Assembly (NCBI GenBank): GCA_026394935.1
Contig: JAPLZR010000011.1
Coordinates: forward strand, 1-17,719
Origin: Candidatus Woesearchaeota archaeon
GTDB taxonomy: Archaea > Nanobdellota > Nanobdellia > Woesearchaeales > ARS49
Reading direction: 5' to 3'
Length of the DNA: 17,719 bases
The notes below the pieces were generated by a model, which did no database searches, was not told the origin of the DNA, and was given only the letters and a program-made list of their open reading frames with translations. The position numbers and the translations under genes are program-made. Positions 8,225 through 14,579 of the stretch are shown one piece after another; positions within the stretch are counted from its first letter, which is position 1; each line of letters starts with the position of its first letter.

Positions 8225-8247
8225 AGTAAAAACAGTAACAATCACAA

Positions 8248-8255
8248 TATAAAAA
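8248..8255 (-). promoter_or_regulatory. TATA box of mbf1
   Basis: Read on the minus strand this is CTTTTTATATTG, an archaeal TATA-like element centred about 27 nt before the ATG at 8224. This predicts transcription starting at or next to the start codon. Confidence 0.6.
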
Positions 8256-8270
8256 GATTATTGGTATAGA

Positions 8271-8342
8271 GGCTACGCATCATTAACGAGAGGCAGCCCC
8301 CCCTCTCAAAACCCGCAGTTCCCACTCCAGAATAGTGGCTCT
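8271..8342. repeat. GC-rich intergenic repeat element, copy 1
   Basis: GGCTACGCATCATTAACGAG at 8271-8290 matches 19 of 20 bases at 16964-16983. It runs into a hairpin (GAGAGG 8288-8293 / CCTCTC 8302-8307) and then a weaker one (CCACT 8322-8326 / AGTGG 8334-8338). It lies between the divergent promoters of mbf1 and the ABC transporter, so it is not simply a 3' terminator. It is clearly more GC-rich than its surroundings. No open reading frame or tRNA fits it. Confidence 0.6.
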
Positions 8343-8344
8343 TG

Positions 8345-8354
8345 TTTTTAAAAA
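8345..8354 (+). promoter_or_regulatory. TATA-like box of the ABC transporter operon
   Basis: TTTTTAAAAA is centred about 26 nt before the ATG at 8375, giving a leaderless transcript. It excludes the in-frame TTG at 8342, which lies upstream of the box. Confidence 0.55.
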
Positions 8355-8374
8355 CGTTACTGCTAAAAACCCAT

Positions 8375-9466
8375 ATGGACGACGCACTGGAAGAACACCT
8401 ACATATTACAGCAGAAAAAGGGGTGTCACGAGAAGAACTCCAGAAACTACTTCTAAAAGCGGGCTGGCCACCAGAACAAGTAAGCGCGTACATACAAAAA
8501 GCCTACAAAGCAATAGAAAAAGGAGTCATAATCAGGGTAGCAGGAGTATCAAAACACTTCGGAGAAAACACAGTACTGGACGCAGTAGACTTTGACATAA
8601 ACAGAGGAGAAATATTCGGCATAATAGGAATGAGCGGAGCAGGCAAAACAACACTGCTCAATCTCATAGTAGGCTTTCTAAGACCAGACCAAGGCGACAT
8701 AATGCTCGTACTACCGGACGGGACAATACGAAGCGTAATCAAAAATCCAGAACTAATCAAACAACAAATAGGATTCTCAACACAAACACCAAGCTTCTAC
8801 GAAAAACTAACAGTAAGAGAGAACCTGGAACACTTCGCAAGACTATACCATTTAACAGAACCAGACCTCAGCAGAAGATGCACAGCACTAATAGAGCTGG
8901 TAGGATTAAGAGACGCAAAAGAAGTAAGCGCATCACACCTCTCAGGAGGAATGCAAAAAAGATTAGATATAGCCTGCGCACTCATACCAGATCCAAGCAT
9001 ACTAATACTTGACGAGCCAACAGCAGACCTCGACCCAATACTGCGAAAACAATTCTGGGACCTGATAAGACAAGTCAACGCAAAAGGAACAACCATAATG
9101 CTCGCATCACACTTCCTGGCAGAAATAGAACTCTTATGCTCAAGAATAGCCATACTGCAAAACAAAAGAATAGCAGAACTAGGAACAGCACAAGAACTGC
9201 GAAACATCTACTCAAAAGACTACGAAATCTACCTTGAAACAACAACACAAGAATACGACAAACTACTCAAAGAACTCGAAAAAAGAAAAAAATTCTTCAC
9301 AAAAACAACCATAGACGCAGGAGAACTAGTAATAGAAACACCAACACCAGAAAGCATCCTGCCCATAATCTCAGCATATTTTGAACGACAAATAGGAATG
9401 ATACAAAGCCTGCACGTGGCAAGACCAACACTCGGCAAAGTATTCGAAGCAGTAGTCAAACGGTGA
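8375..9466 (+). CDS. ABC-2 type exporter ATP-binding protein with an N-terminal helical domain
   Basis: 363 residues from the ATG at 8375, chosen by the TATA-like box at 8345-8354. Residues 1-50 form a small helical domain with the phrase LLLKAGWPPEQVSAYIQKA, resembling SHOCT- or UBA-like appendages in which 'aGW..e.v..yi' recurs. The nucleotide-binding domain follows: Walker A GMSGAGKT (85-92), Q-loop Gln137, signature LSGGM (189-193), Walker B ILILDEP (209-215), D-loop after it, and H-loop His246. The last 100 residues match the C-terminal extension common in drug and lipid exporter ATPases (CcmA/DrrA-like). It energises the permease encoded 3 bp downstream. The N-terminal appendage is uncommon for this family and may link the ATPase to a partner. 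The substrate is unknown. Confidence 0.92.
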   Translation: MDDALEEHLHITAEKGVSREELQKLLLKAGWPPEQVSAYIQKAYKAIEKGVIIRVAGVSKHFGENTVLDAVDFDINRGEIFGIIGMSGAGKTTLLNLIVGFLRPDQGDIMLVLPDGTIRSVIKNPELIKQQIGFSTQTPSFYEKLTVRENLEHFARLYHLTEPDLSRRCTALIELVGLRDAKEVSASHLSGGMQKRLDIACALIPDPSILILDEPTADLDPILRKQFWDLIRQVNAKGTTIMLASHFLAEIELLCSRIAILQNKRIAELGTAQELRNIYSKDYEIYLETTTQEYDKLLKELEKRKKFFTKTTIDAGELVIETPTPESILPIISAYFERQIGMIQSLHVARPTLGKVFEAVVKR

Positions 9467-9469
9467 AAA

Positions 9470-11254
9470 ATGCACGACATAATAGAACTTGTAAGAAAAA
9501 ACCTCAAAAACTTCCTAAGAGCAAAAGCAGGCTCACTCATCGTAATATTAGGACCACTAATAGTCATCTTCCTCGCAGGACTCGCATTCGACAACAGCAA
9601 CGTCTACGCAGTAAAAATAGGAACGTACAGACCAGAAGCAGAACCAGCAACAACAGCACTACTGGACCAGCTAAGAGACCAATTCAAAGTAGCAGAATAT
9701 GACACGAAAGACAAGTGCATAAACGCAATCAAAAACACAGACATAAACACCTGCATGCTCTTCGATGCAAACTTCACAATAGGAGTGCCAAACAAAAACC
9801 AAATCACATTCTACGTAGACTATTCACGAATAAACCTTGTATGGACAATAATGCAGAAAATGACAGAACAAGTAGGAGAAAAATCCATCCAAGCAAGCCA
9901 AAACCTGACCAAAGTCATCCTAAACACGATTGATTACACACAAAAAAGAATGAAAGACCAAAGAGCAGCAGTAATCAAACTGGCAACGCAAAACGAACTA
10001 ATGCTCCAAAACAACAAAGAACTGATAGCAGAACTGGGAGACGTAAACCTGGGATTTGACGAAAACGGATTCCAAGTAAACAATCTCGCAAGCTCAAGAA
10101 CGCAAATCAAACAATGGATGGACAGCGCACTAACAGTAAGCGAAAAAGGACTAAGCAAATCATCCTCATTCATAGCCGCTGCAAATGATTTGGTAAAAGC
10201 ATCAGGCGCAAGCCAAGAAGCAAAAGACAAACTAACAGCAAGCCTGGCAAGCACTTTGGACGAGATCGTAAAATTAAAAGCAGACATGACCGAAATGAAA
10301 ACAGTCACACAAGAATCATTCAAACAATTCGACAGCCAAGTACAAGCAATAAACCAGGCAATAACAGACACAAAAACCAACCTCCAACAAGCAGACACCA
10401 GCAGGCAAATGGGACTAAGAGTGCTGGAAGCCACAACAAAACTTCTAGACCAAAGCCTGCTAACCATAGCAGAAATACAGCAAATAATAAACGACGTAGA
10501 CAACAAAATCAACGCAATAGAAATCAAAGACCCAAACGCGATAACACAACCAATAGTAACATCAATCAAGCCAATCGTACAAGAAAAAACATACCTCAAC
10601 TACATCTTCCCAGTTCTAATCGTGCTTGTGATAATGTTCACAGCGCTACTGATAACACCAACACTGATATTACTGGACAAGCACAGCCCAGCAAGCTTCA
10701 GAAGCTACATGACACCAGTCAAAGACTCAAGCTACATAATAGCGAACTTCATAACAGCATTCATAATTTTAATGATACAAGTAATCATAATAATGGCAAT
10801 AGCAAGCGTGTTCTTCTCACAACAAGTCCTGCTAAACATACCAGAAGCAATATTCCTGCTAGCCATCATCAGCTCACTATTCATCCTAATGGGAATGATA
10901 CTCGGATACCTATTCAACAACGAAGAAACAGCAACACTCGCAGGAGTAAGCATAGGAGCACTATTCCTGTTCATCAGCGACGTAATCATACCAATAGAAA
11001 GCATGCCGGAAGCATTCGCATACATAGCAAGCTTCAACCCATATGTTCTGGGAAGCTCATTAATCAGACGAGCACTATTGTTCAACTCATCAATACTAAA
11101 CCTGTACGGAGACGTACTAATCATGCTCGGGTACATAGTGGCAGCAGCACTAGTAGCATCAGGCGTATACATGATAACAAGAAACTACTCACTAGAACAA
11201 CTAACAAAAAAACTAACACCCGTACTGGTAAAACTGCATTTGAAAAGAAAATAG
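9470..11254 (+). CDS. ABC-2 type exporter permease with a large coiled-coil external domain
   Basis: 594 residues, starting three bases after the ATPase stop. Residues 22-40 form TM1. Residues 41-375 are a large hydrophilic domain, presumably outside the cell, whose part from about 130 to 350 is rich in heptad-like helices (for example LVKASGASQEAKDKLTASLA and EIVKLKADMTEMKTVTQESF). Residues 377-569 hold five more membrane segments, with the ABC-2 phrase IPIESMPEAFAYIASFNPYV at 507-525. This one-plus-five arrangement with a long domain between TM1 and TM2 is that of ABC-2/YhgE-Pip-type exporters. Such systems export lipids, polysaccharide precursors, peptides or drugs. The coiled coil may reach across the cell-surface layer or bind a partner, which is inference. 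The TAG stop at 11252-11254 opens the second copy of the intergenic repeat. Confidence 0.88.
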   Translation: MHDIIELVRKNLKNFLRAKAGSLIVILGPLIVIFLAGLAFDNSNVYAVKIGTYRPEAEPATTALLDQLRDQFKVAEYDTKDKCINAIKNTDINTCMLFDANFTIGVPNKNQITFYVDYSRINLVWTIMQKMTEQVGEKSIQASQNLTKVILNTIDYTQKRMKDQRAAVIKLATQNELMLQNNKELIAELGDVNLGFDENGFQVNNLASSRTQIKQWMDSALTVSEKGLSKSSSFIAAANDLVKASGASQEAKDKLTASLASTLDEIVKLKADMTEMKTVTQESFKQFDSQVQAINQAITDTKTNLQQADTSRQMGLRVLEATTKLLDQSLLTIAEIQQIINDVDNKINAIEIKDPNAITQPIVTSIKPIVQEKTYLNYIFPVLIVLVIMFTALLITPTLILLDKHSPASFRSYMTPVKDSSYIIANFITAFIILMIQVIIIMAIASVFFSQQVLLNIPEAIFLLAIISSLFILMGMILGYLFNNEETATLAGVSIGALFLFISDVIIPIESMPEAFAYIASFNPYVLGSSLIRRALLFNSSILNLYGDVLIMLGYIVAAALVASGVYMITRNYSLEQLTKKLTPVLVKLHLKRK

Positions 11255-11296
11255 GCTACGCAATCATACCAGGGGGACTCTCAATCGCCGTCCCCC
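11254..11296. repeat. GC-rich intergenic repeat element, diverged copy 2
   Basis: GGCTACGCAATCATACCAGG begins at the last base of the permease stop. It aligns with the other copies, sharing GGCTACGC and ATCAT. A perfect 7-bp hairpin follows (GGGGGAC 11272-11278 / GTCCCCC 11290-11296) with loop TCTCAATCGCC. The loop is like that of copy 3 (TCAACCGCC), so the hairpin position and loop are conserved although the stem sequence differs. Confidence 0.5.
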
Positions 11297-11298
11297 TT

Positions 11299-11333
11299 CA
11301 ACGCGAGTTAACGTTCATCGTTAACTCACGTTG
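11299..11333. other. Strong inverted repeat between the ABC operon and cysS
   Basis: CAACGCGAGTTAACG (11299-11313) pairs with CGTTAACTCACGTTG (11319-11333) around the loop TTCAT. Fourteen of 15 positions are Watson-Crick and the only mismatch is C11304/A11328. As RNA this would be a very stable hairpin; as DNA it could be a binding site. No family is recognised. Confidence 0.6.
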
Positions 11334-11361
11334 CAACCCCTGCGATGCTCACGTCGTCCAC

Positions 11362-11398
11362 GATCGCCTGGCCCGAAAGGGCCGGGCGGTCATTTTTT
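11362..11398 (+). terminator. GAAA-capped GC hairpin followed by a T-run (intrinsic-terminator shape)
   Basis: GATCGCCTGGCCC (11362-11374) pairs with GGGCCGGGCGGTC (11379-11391) in a 13-bp stem including two G-T pairs, with a GAAA tetraloop, followed by A and TTTTTT at 11393-11398. It most likely ends the ABC operon transcript, or a small RNA, just before the cysS promoter. Archaeal termination mainly needs the U-tract, so a long hairpin of bacterial form is unusual here. Confidence 0.65.
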
Positions 11399-11407
11399 CT
11401 CGCAAAC

Positions 11408-11415
11408 TATATAAA
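11408..11415 (+). promoter_or_regulatory. TATA box of the cysS operon
   Basis: TATATAAA is centred about 28 nt before the ATG at 11439. It supports that start and a leaderless mRNA, and argues against an in-frame TTG at 11424. Confidence 0.65.
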
Positions 11416-11438
11416 CAGTCATATTGCAAATAAATACA

Positions 11439-12872
11439 ATGAAATTTTACAACACGCTAACAAGAAAGAAAGAAGAATTCAAGCCGACTGGAAAAATGGC
11501 AAGAATGTACACCTGCGGACCAACAGTGTACAACTACGCACACATCGGCAACTTCAGAACATACCTCTTTGAAGACATACTAAGAAGATGGCTCAAGTAC
11601 AAAGGGTATAACGTCAAACAAGTAATGAATCTAACAGACGTAGACGACAAAACAATAAGAGATTCACAAAAAGAAGGAATGCCGCTCAAACAATTCACAG
11701 AAAAATACACAAACGCATTCTTTGAAGACATCAAAACACTCAACATAGAGCCGGCTGAGGTCTACCCCAAAGCAACAGAACACATCAAAGAAATGGTGGA
11801 AATGATAAAAGTGCTACTGGACAAAAAAATAGCATACAAAACAGAAGACGGCATCTATTTTTCGATATCCAAGTTCCCAGAATACGGTGAGTTGGCACAC
11901 ATAGACCTTGCGCAATTACAAGCAGGAGCATCAGGCAGAGTAAAAGCAGATGAGTATGAGAAGGAAAACGCGGCAGACTTCGCACTCTGGAAGTTCTGGG
12001 ACGAAAAAGACGGAGACGTATACTGGGAAACAGAAATAGGCAAAGGAAGACCAGGATGGCACATAGAATGCAGTGCAATGAGCGCAAAACACTTATCTGA
12101 CGCATTCAAAACAGGAAAATTCGAGCCTGACAAATTCATGACACTCGACATACATACAGGAGGAGTAGATAACATCTTCCCACACCACCAGGATGAGCTG
12201 GCGCAAACAGAATCATGCACAGGCAAAAAATTCGTAAACTATTGGATGCACTCTGAACATTTGCTTGTTGAAGGCAAAAAGATGAGCAAATCACTAGGAA
12301 ACTTCTACACACTCAGAGATTTGATTGCAAAAGGGTTCAATCCACTGGCAGTTAGATACCTGCTCATAGCAACACACTACAGACAAAAACTCAATTTCAC
12401 ATTCGAAGCAGTAGACGCAGCAAAAACAGCAGTACAACGCCTGAATGACTTCATGCTAAGACTAAAAGAAGCACACGGCGCAAAAAACAAAACAGAAGTG
12501 CAAGAAGCAATAGAAAAAGCAAAACTGCAGTTCGAAAAAGCACTTGATGAAGATTTGGAAATCAGCCCAGCGCTGGCAGCAATATTCGACTTAATGAATC
12601 TAGTGAACAAGCACCTGGACAGCCACGAGCTAAGCAAAGAAGACGCAGAAAAAGTAGAAACGTTCATGCACCAAGCAGACTCAGTATTAGGAGTGCTCAC
12701 AAAAGAAGAAAAACTAGCACCAGAACTGCAAAAACTAGTAGACGAAAGAGAAAAAGCAAGACAGATAAAAAATTGGAGCAGAACAGACGAAATAAGAGAC
12801 GAACTCAAACAACACGGAATAGCAGTAGAGGACACACCCCATGGACAACGCTGGAAAAGAATTCTTTCGTAA
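11439..12872 (+). CDS. cysS: Cysteinyl-tRNA synthetase
   Basis: A 477-residue class I aminoacyl-tRNA synthetase that charges tRNA-Cys. It begins MKFYNTLTRKKEEFKP, the usual CysRS N-terminus. The first zinc-ligand cysteine is C26 in MYTCGPTVYNYAHIGN, with the HIGH-type motif HIGN at 35-38. WHIECSAMS and HTGGVDNIFPHHQDE carry the other expected zinc ligands and active-site residues, and GKKMSKSLGN near residue 281 is the KMSKS loop. The C-terminal helical anticodon-binding part is complete, ending in ARQIKNWSRTDEIRDELKQHGI and a VEDTPHGQRWK segment typical of the family. It is first of three overlapping genes for translation and RNA modification; its end overlaps the methyltransferase start by 32 bp. 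The start is set by the TATA box at 11408-11415. Confidence 0.97.
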   Translation: MKFYNTLTRKKEEFKPTGKMARMYTCGPTVYNYAHIGNFRTYLFEDILRRWLKYKGYNVKQVMNLTDVDDKTIRDSQKEGMPLKQFTEKYTNAFFEDIKTLNIEPAEVYPKATEHIKEMVEMIKVLLDKKIAYKTEDGIYFSISKFPEYGELAHIDLAQLQAGASGRVKADEYEKENAADFALWKFWDEKDGDVYWETEIGKGRPGWHIECSAMSAKHLSDAFKTGKFEPDKFMTLDIHTGGVDNIFPHHQDELAQTESCTGKKFVNYWMHSEHLLVEGKKMSKSLGNFYTLRDLIAKGFNPLAVRYLLIATHYRQKLNFTFEAVDAAKTAVQRLNDFMLRLKEAHGAKNKTEVQEAIEKAKLQFEKALDEDLEISPALAAIFDLMNLVNKHLDSHELSKEDAEKVETFMHQADSVLGVLTKEEKLAPELQKLVDEREKARQIKNWSRTDEIRDELKQHGIAVEDTPHGQRWKRILS

Positions 12873-13725
12873 AAAATATCTGGAATTAGGCGGGCAAATA
12901 TCAGAAACAAAGCCGCAACCAAGCCTAAGAGTCAATACACTACTCACAAGCGCAAAAGAACTCATACCAAGACTTGAAAAATTAGGCGTAAAACTGGAAA
13001 GAATACCATTCACAAAAAACGGATATTATTATCAAAGCAAATTCTCCCTAGGAGCAATAACCGAATGTTTGCTGGGGTATTATTATCTCCAAGAAGCAGC
13101 AGCACAACTGCCAGTTGAAGTCCTGGATCCTAAACCAACAGATGTTGTTCTTGACTGCTGTGCAGCACCAGGAGGAAAAACAACACAGCTCGCACAACAA
13201 ATGAAAAACCAGGGTACAATAGCCGCTTTCGAGCTAAAACTACACAGAATACCAAGCTTGTTGATGAATTTAGAAAGATGCGGAGTCACCAACACAACCG
13301 CGTTTTTTGAAAACGTCACAGAAGCAAAAAAACTAGGAATACAATTCGACAAAATACTGCTTGACGCGCCCTGCGCAGGCAACTACCTGACAGAAGAAGG
13401 ATGGTTTGAAAAAAGAACACGAGAAGACATACAAAAAAGCAGTGAAATACAAAGAAGACTGCTAACAGAAGCAGCAAGCCTGCTAAAAATAGGAGGCATT
13501 CTTGTTTATAGTACTTGCTCTCTTGAGCCAGAAGAAGATGAACTGAACATCCAATGGGCAATAGAGAATTTACCAGTAAAACTGGAAAAAGTCAACCTGC
13601 CAATAGGAGAAGATGGATTGACGAATGTATTCGGCAGAAAACTAAACCCGGACATCGCACTCTGCAAAAGATTCTGGCCGCCAAAAACAGAAGGATTCTT
13701 CATAGCAAAAATGGTGAAACTATGA
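12841..13725 (+). CDS. NOL1/NOP2/Sun-family RNA cytosine-5 methyltransferase
   Basis: 294 residues. The enzyme transfers a methyl group from S-adenosylmethionine to C5 of a cytosine in tRNA or rRNA. Visible motifs are PSLRVNTLLTS near the N-terminus, the family signature and SAM-binding loop DCCAAPGGKTTQLA (105-118), DAPCAG (175-180) with C178, the cysteine needed for product release, and STCSLEPEEDE with catalytic C226. In many members the fourth motif reads DAPCSG or DAPCTG, so alanine at 179 is a small variation. The short N-terminus has no PUA domain; a PUA protein is encoded immediately downstream in ATGA overlap, so the two may act together. No other start codon fits, which gives a 32-bp overlap with cysS. 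Whether tRNA or rRNA is the target cannot be told. Confidence 0.92.
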   Translation: MDNAGKEFFRKKYLELGGQISETKPQPSLRVNTLLTSAKELIPRLEKLGVKLERIPFTKNGYYYQSKFSLGAITECLLGYYYLQEAAAQLPVEVLDPKPTDVVLDCCAAPGGKTTQLAQQMKNQGTIAAFELKLHRIPSLLMNLERCGVTNTTAFFENVTEAKKLGIQFDKILLDAPCAGNYLTEEGWFEKRTREDIQKSSEIQRRLLTEAASLLKIGGILVYSTCSLEPEEDELNIQWAIENLPVKLEKVNLPIGEDGLTNVFGRKLNPDIALCKRFWPPKTEGFFIAKMVKL

Positions 13726-14177
13726 ATTTAATCGAATTTTTGAAACCATTCGGAATCAAGCAAGCACCAGAAGCCCAAATAATAAACAGGTCATACTACA
13801 TTGCAACAAACAAGTCAATGCTCTCAAAAAACCCAATATACTCAGGAGAATGCATAGCACACATCAGAGGACCAGTACTAATACCCTCAATCACATTCCT
13901 GCAGCAAATCGGCAAAGCAGCAAGAAGACACGCAATAGTTAATGCAAAAGGAGAATGGCTGTTTATTTGCGGAAGAGACATATTCGGAAAGGCAATAGTT
14001 GAACACAACAATCCTATTGTAGGAGACAGAGTAGTAATCCTAAACGAACACAAAGAATGCCTCGGGTACGGCGATATGGTGGCAGCTTTAGACACCAAAA
14101 GAGTAGTCATCAAAAGACTATTCGACATCGGAGACCTGCTGAGAAGGGAAAGAAAGACAAGGAAAGTCAGAGTCTAA
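13722..14177 (+). CDS. PUA-domain RNA-binding protein, NIP7-like
   Basis: 151 residues, starting in an ATGA overlap with the methyltransferase stop. Residues 1-65 form a pre-PUA alpha/beta part and residues 67-140 a PUA domain: RRHAIVNAKGEWLFICGRDIFGKAI, then PIVGDRVVILNEHKECLGYGDMVAA and KRVVIKRLFDIGDLLRRER. The 'G.wlFicGrdIfgk' and 'GdrVvilne...lGyG' phrases are typical of archaeal NIP7-like and methyltransferase-associated PUA proteins. The basic C-terminus (RRERKTRKVRV) fits RNA binding. The neighbouring Sun-family enzyme lacks a PUA domain, so this protein may supply its RNA recognition; a ribosome-assembly role like that of NIP7 is the alternative. Its last 4 bp overlap the convergent regulator gene. 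Confidence 0.82.
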   Translation: MNLIEFLKPFGIKQAPEAQIINRSYYIATNKSMLSKNPIYSGECIAHIRGPVLIPSITFLQQIGKAARRHAIVNAKGEWLFICGRDIFGKAIVEHNNPIVGDRVVILNEHKECLGYGDMVAALDTKRVVIKRLFDIGDLLRRERKTRKVRV

Positions 14178-14494
14178 TGCGCAACAACAATCTTTTCAGA
14201 ACGCTTCCTTAACTCATCCAAAGTCAGCATATCGTGCATTTCAATCAACTTCTTGATTTTAGAATTTTCAACATTTAACTTAAACAATTTAGCCTTGCCG
14301 ATATATCTTGTATGGATAATAATTTCGTTCTTAATCAAATCATCCCAAATCCTATACAAAGTCGCCCTGCCAATACCCGCATTCTCAGCAATATCAGTAA
14401 TAGAAAAATCCAATTCGCGCTCTGTCAACAAGTAATCCAACACCCTAATGACCGGAGAGTCGCCCATAAATTCAGCAAACAAAGATTTTTTCAT
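14174..14494 (-). CDS. Winged-helix transcriptional regulator
   Basis: 106 residues from the ATG at 14492-14494. FGDSP-type archaeal winged-helix proteins start like this one: KSLFAEFMGDSPVIRVLDYLL. Helix 2 and recognition helix are ITDIAENAGIGRATLYRIWDDLIKNEII, followed by the wing HTRYIGKAKLFKLN. The long C-terminal helix could dimerise. An upstream in-frame ATG at 14503 adds three residues, but the TATA-like box at 14517-14524 is about 27 nt from the 14494 ATG and only about 18 from 14503, so the shorter form is favoured. It is divergent from valS, with the two promoters lying close together in 14504-14579, so it could control itself or valS; no operator was recognised. The gene's target is unknown. 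Confidence 0.85.
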   Translation of the reverse strand: MKKSLFAEFMGDSPVIRVLDYLLTERELDFSITDIAENAGIGRATLYRIWDDLIKNEIIIHTRYIGKAKLFKLNVENSKIKKLIEMHDMLTLDELRKRSEKIVVAH

Positions 14495-14516
14495 ATTAGG
14501 CATTAATCATCATCAC

Positions 14517-14524
14517 TTTAAAAA
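14517..14524 (-). promoter_or_regulatory. TATA-like box of the winged-helix gene
   Basis: On the minus strand this reads TTTTTTAAAG, centred about 27 nt before the ATG at 14494. It decides between two possible starts for that gene. Confidence 0.5.
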
Positions 14525-14549
14525 ATGTGGCCAGAGAATCTAAGAAATC

Positions 14550-14557
14550 TTTTTAAA
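14550..14557 (+). promoter_or_regulatory. TATA-like box of valS
   Basis: TTTTTAAA is centred about 27 nt before the valS ATG at 14580, giving a leaderless transcript. Confidence 0.6.
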
Positions 14558-14579
14558 CAACCATCTAAGAGTTTATCGT

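Noticed and set aside
8271..8342. tRNA or CRISPR repeat in the GC-rich gap
   Set aside because: No cloverleaf with an anticodon arm and T-arm can be drawn, and the related copies are thousands of bases apart with unrelated genes between them, not regular spacers.
9934..10599. Long open frame (221 codons) on the minus strand inside the ABC permease gene
   Set aside because: It is the mirror of a well-supported permease, with a Ser/Leu/Cys-rich composition typical of antisense shadows, no TATA box and no recognisable motif.
11299..11333. Integron attC-type recombination site or C/D box sRNA at the long inverted repeat
   Set aside because: The stem contains GTTAAC but not the paired GTTRRRY / RYYYAAC ends of attC at the right distance, and there are no C (RUGAUGA) and D (CUGA) boxes in suitable positions.
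12377..12922. Minus-strand frame of 181 codons over the end of cysS
   Set aside because: Ser/Phe/Cys-rich shadow of the cysS coding strand. No promoter and no motif.
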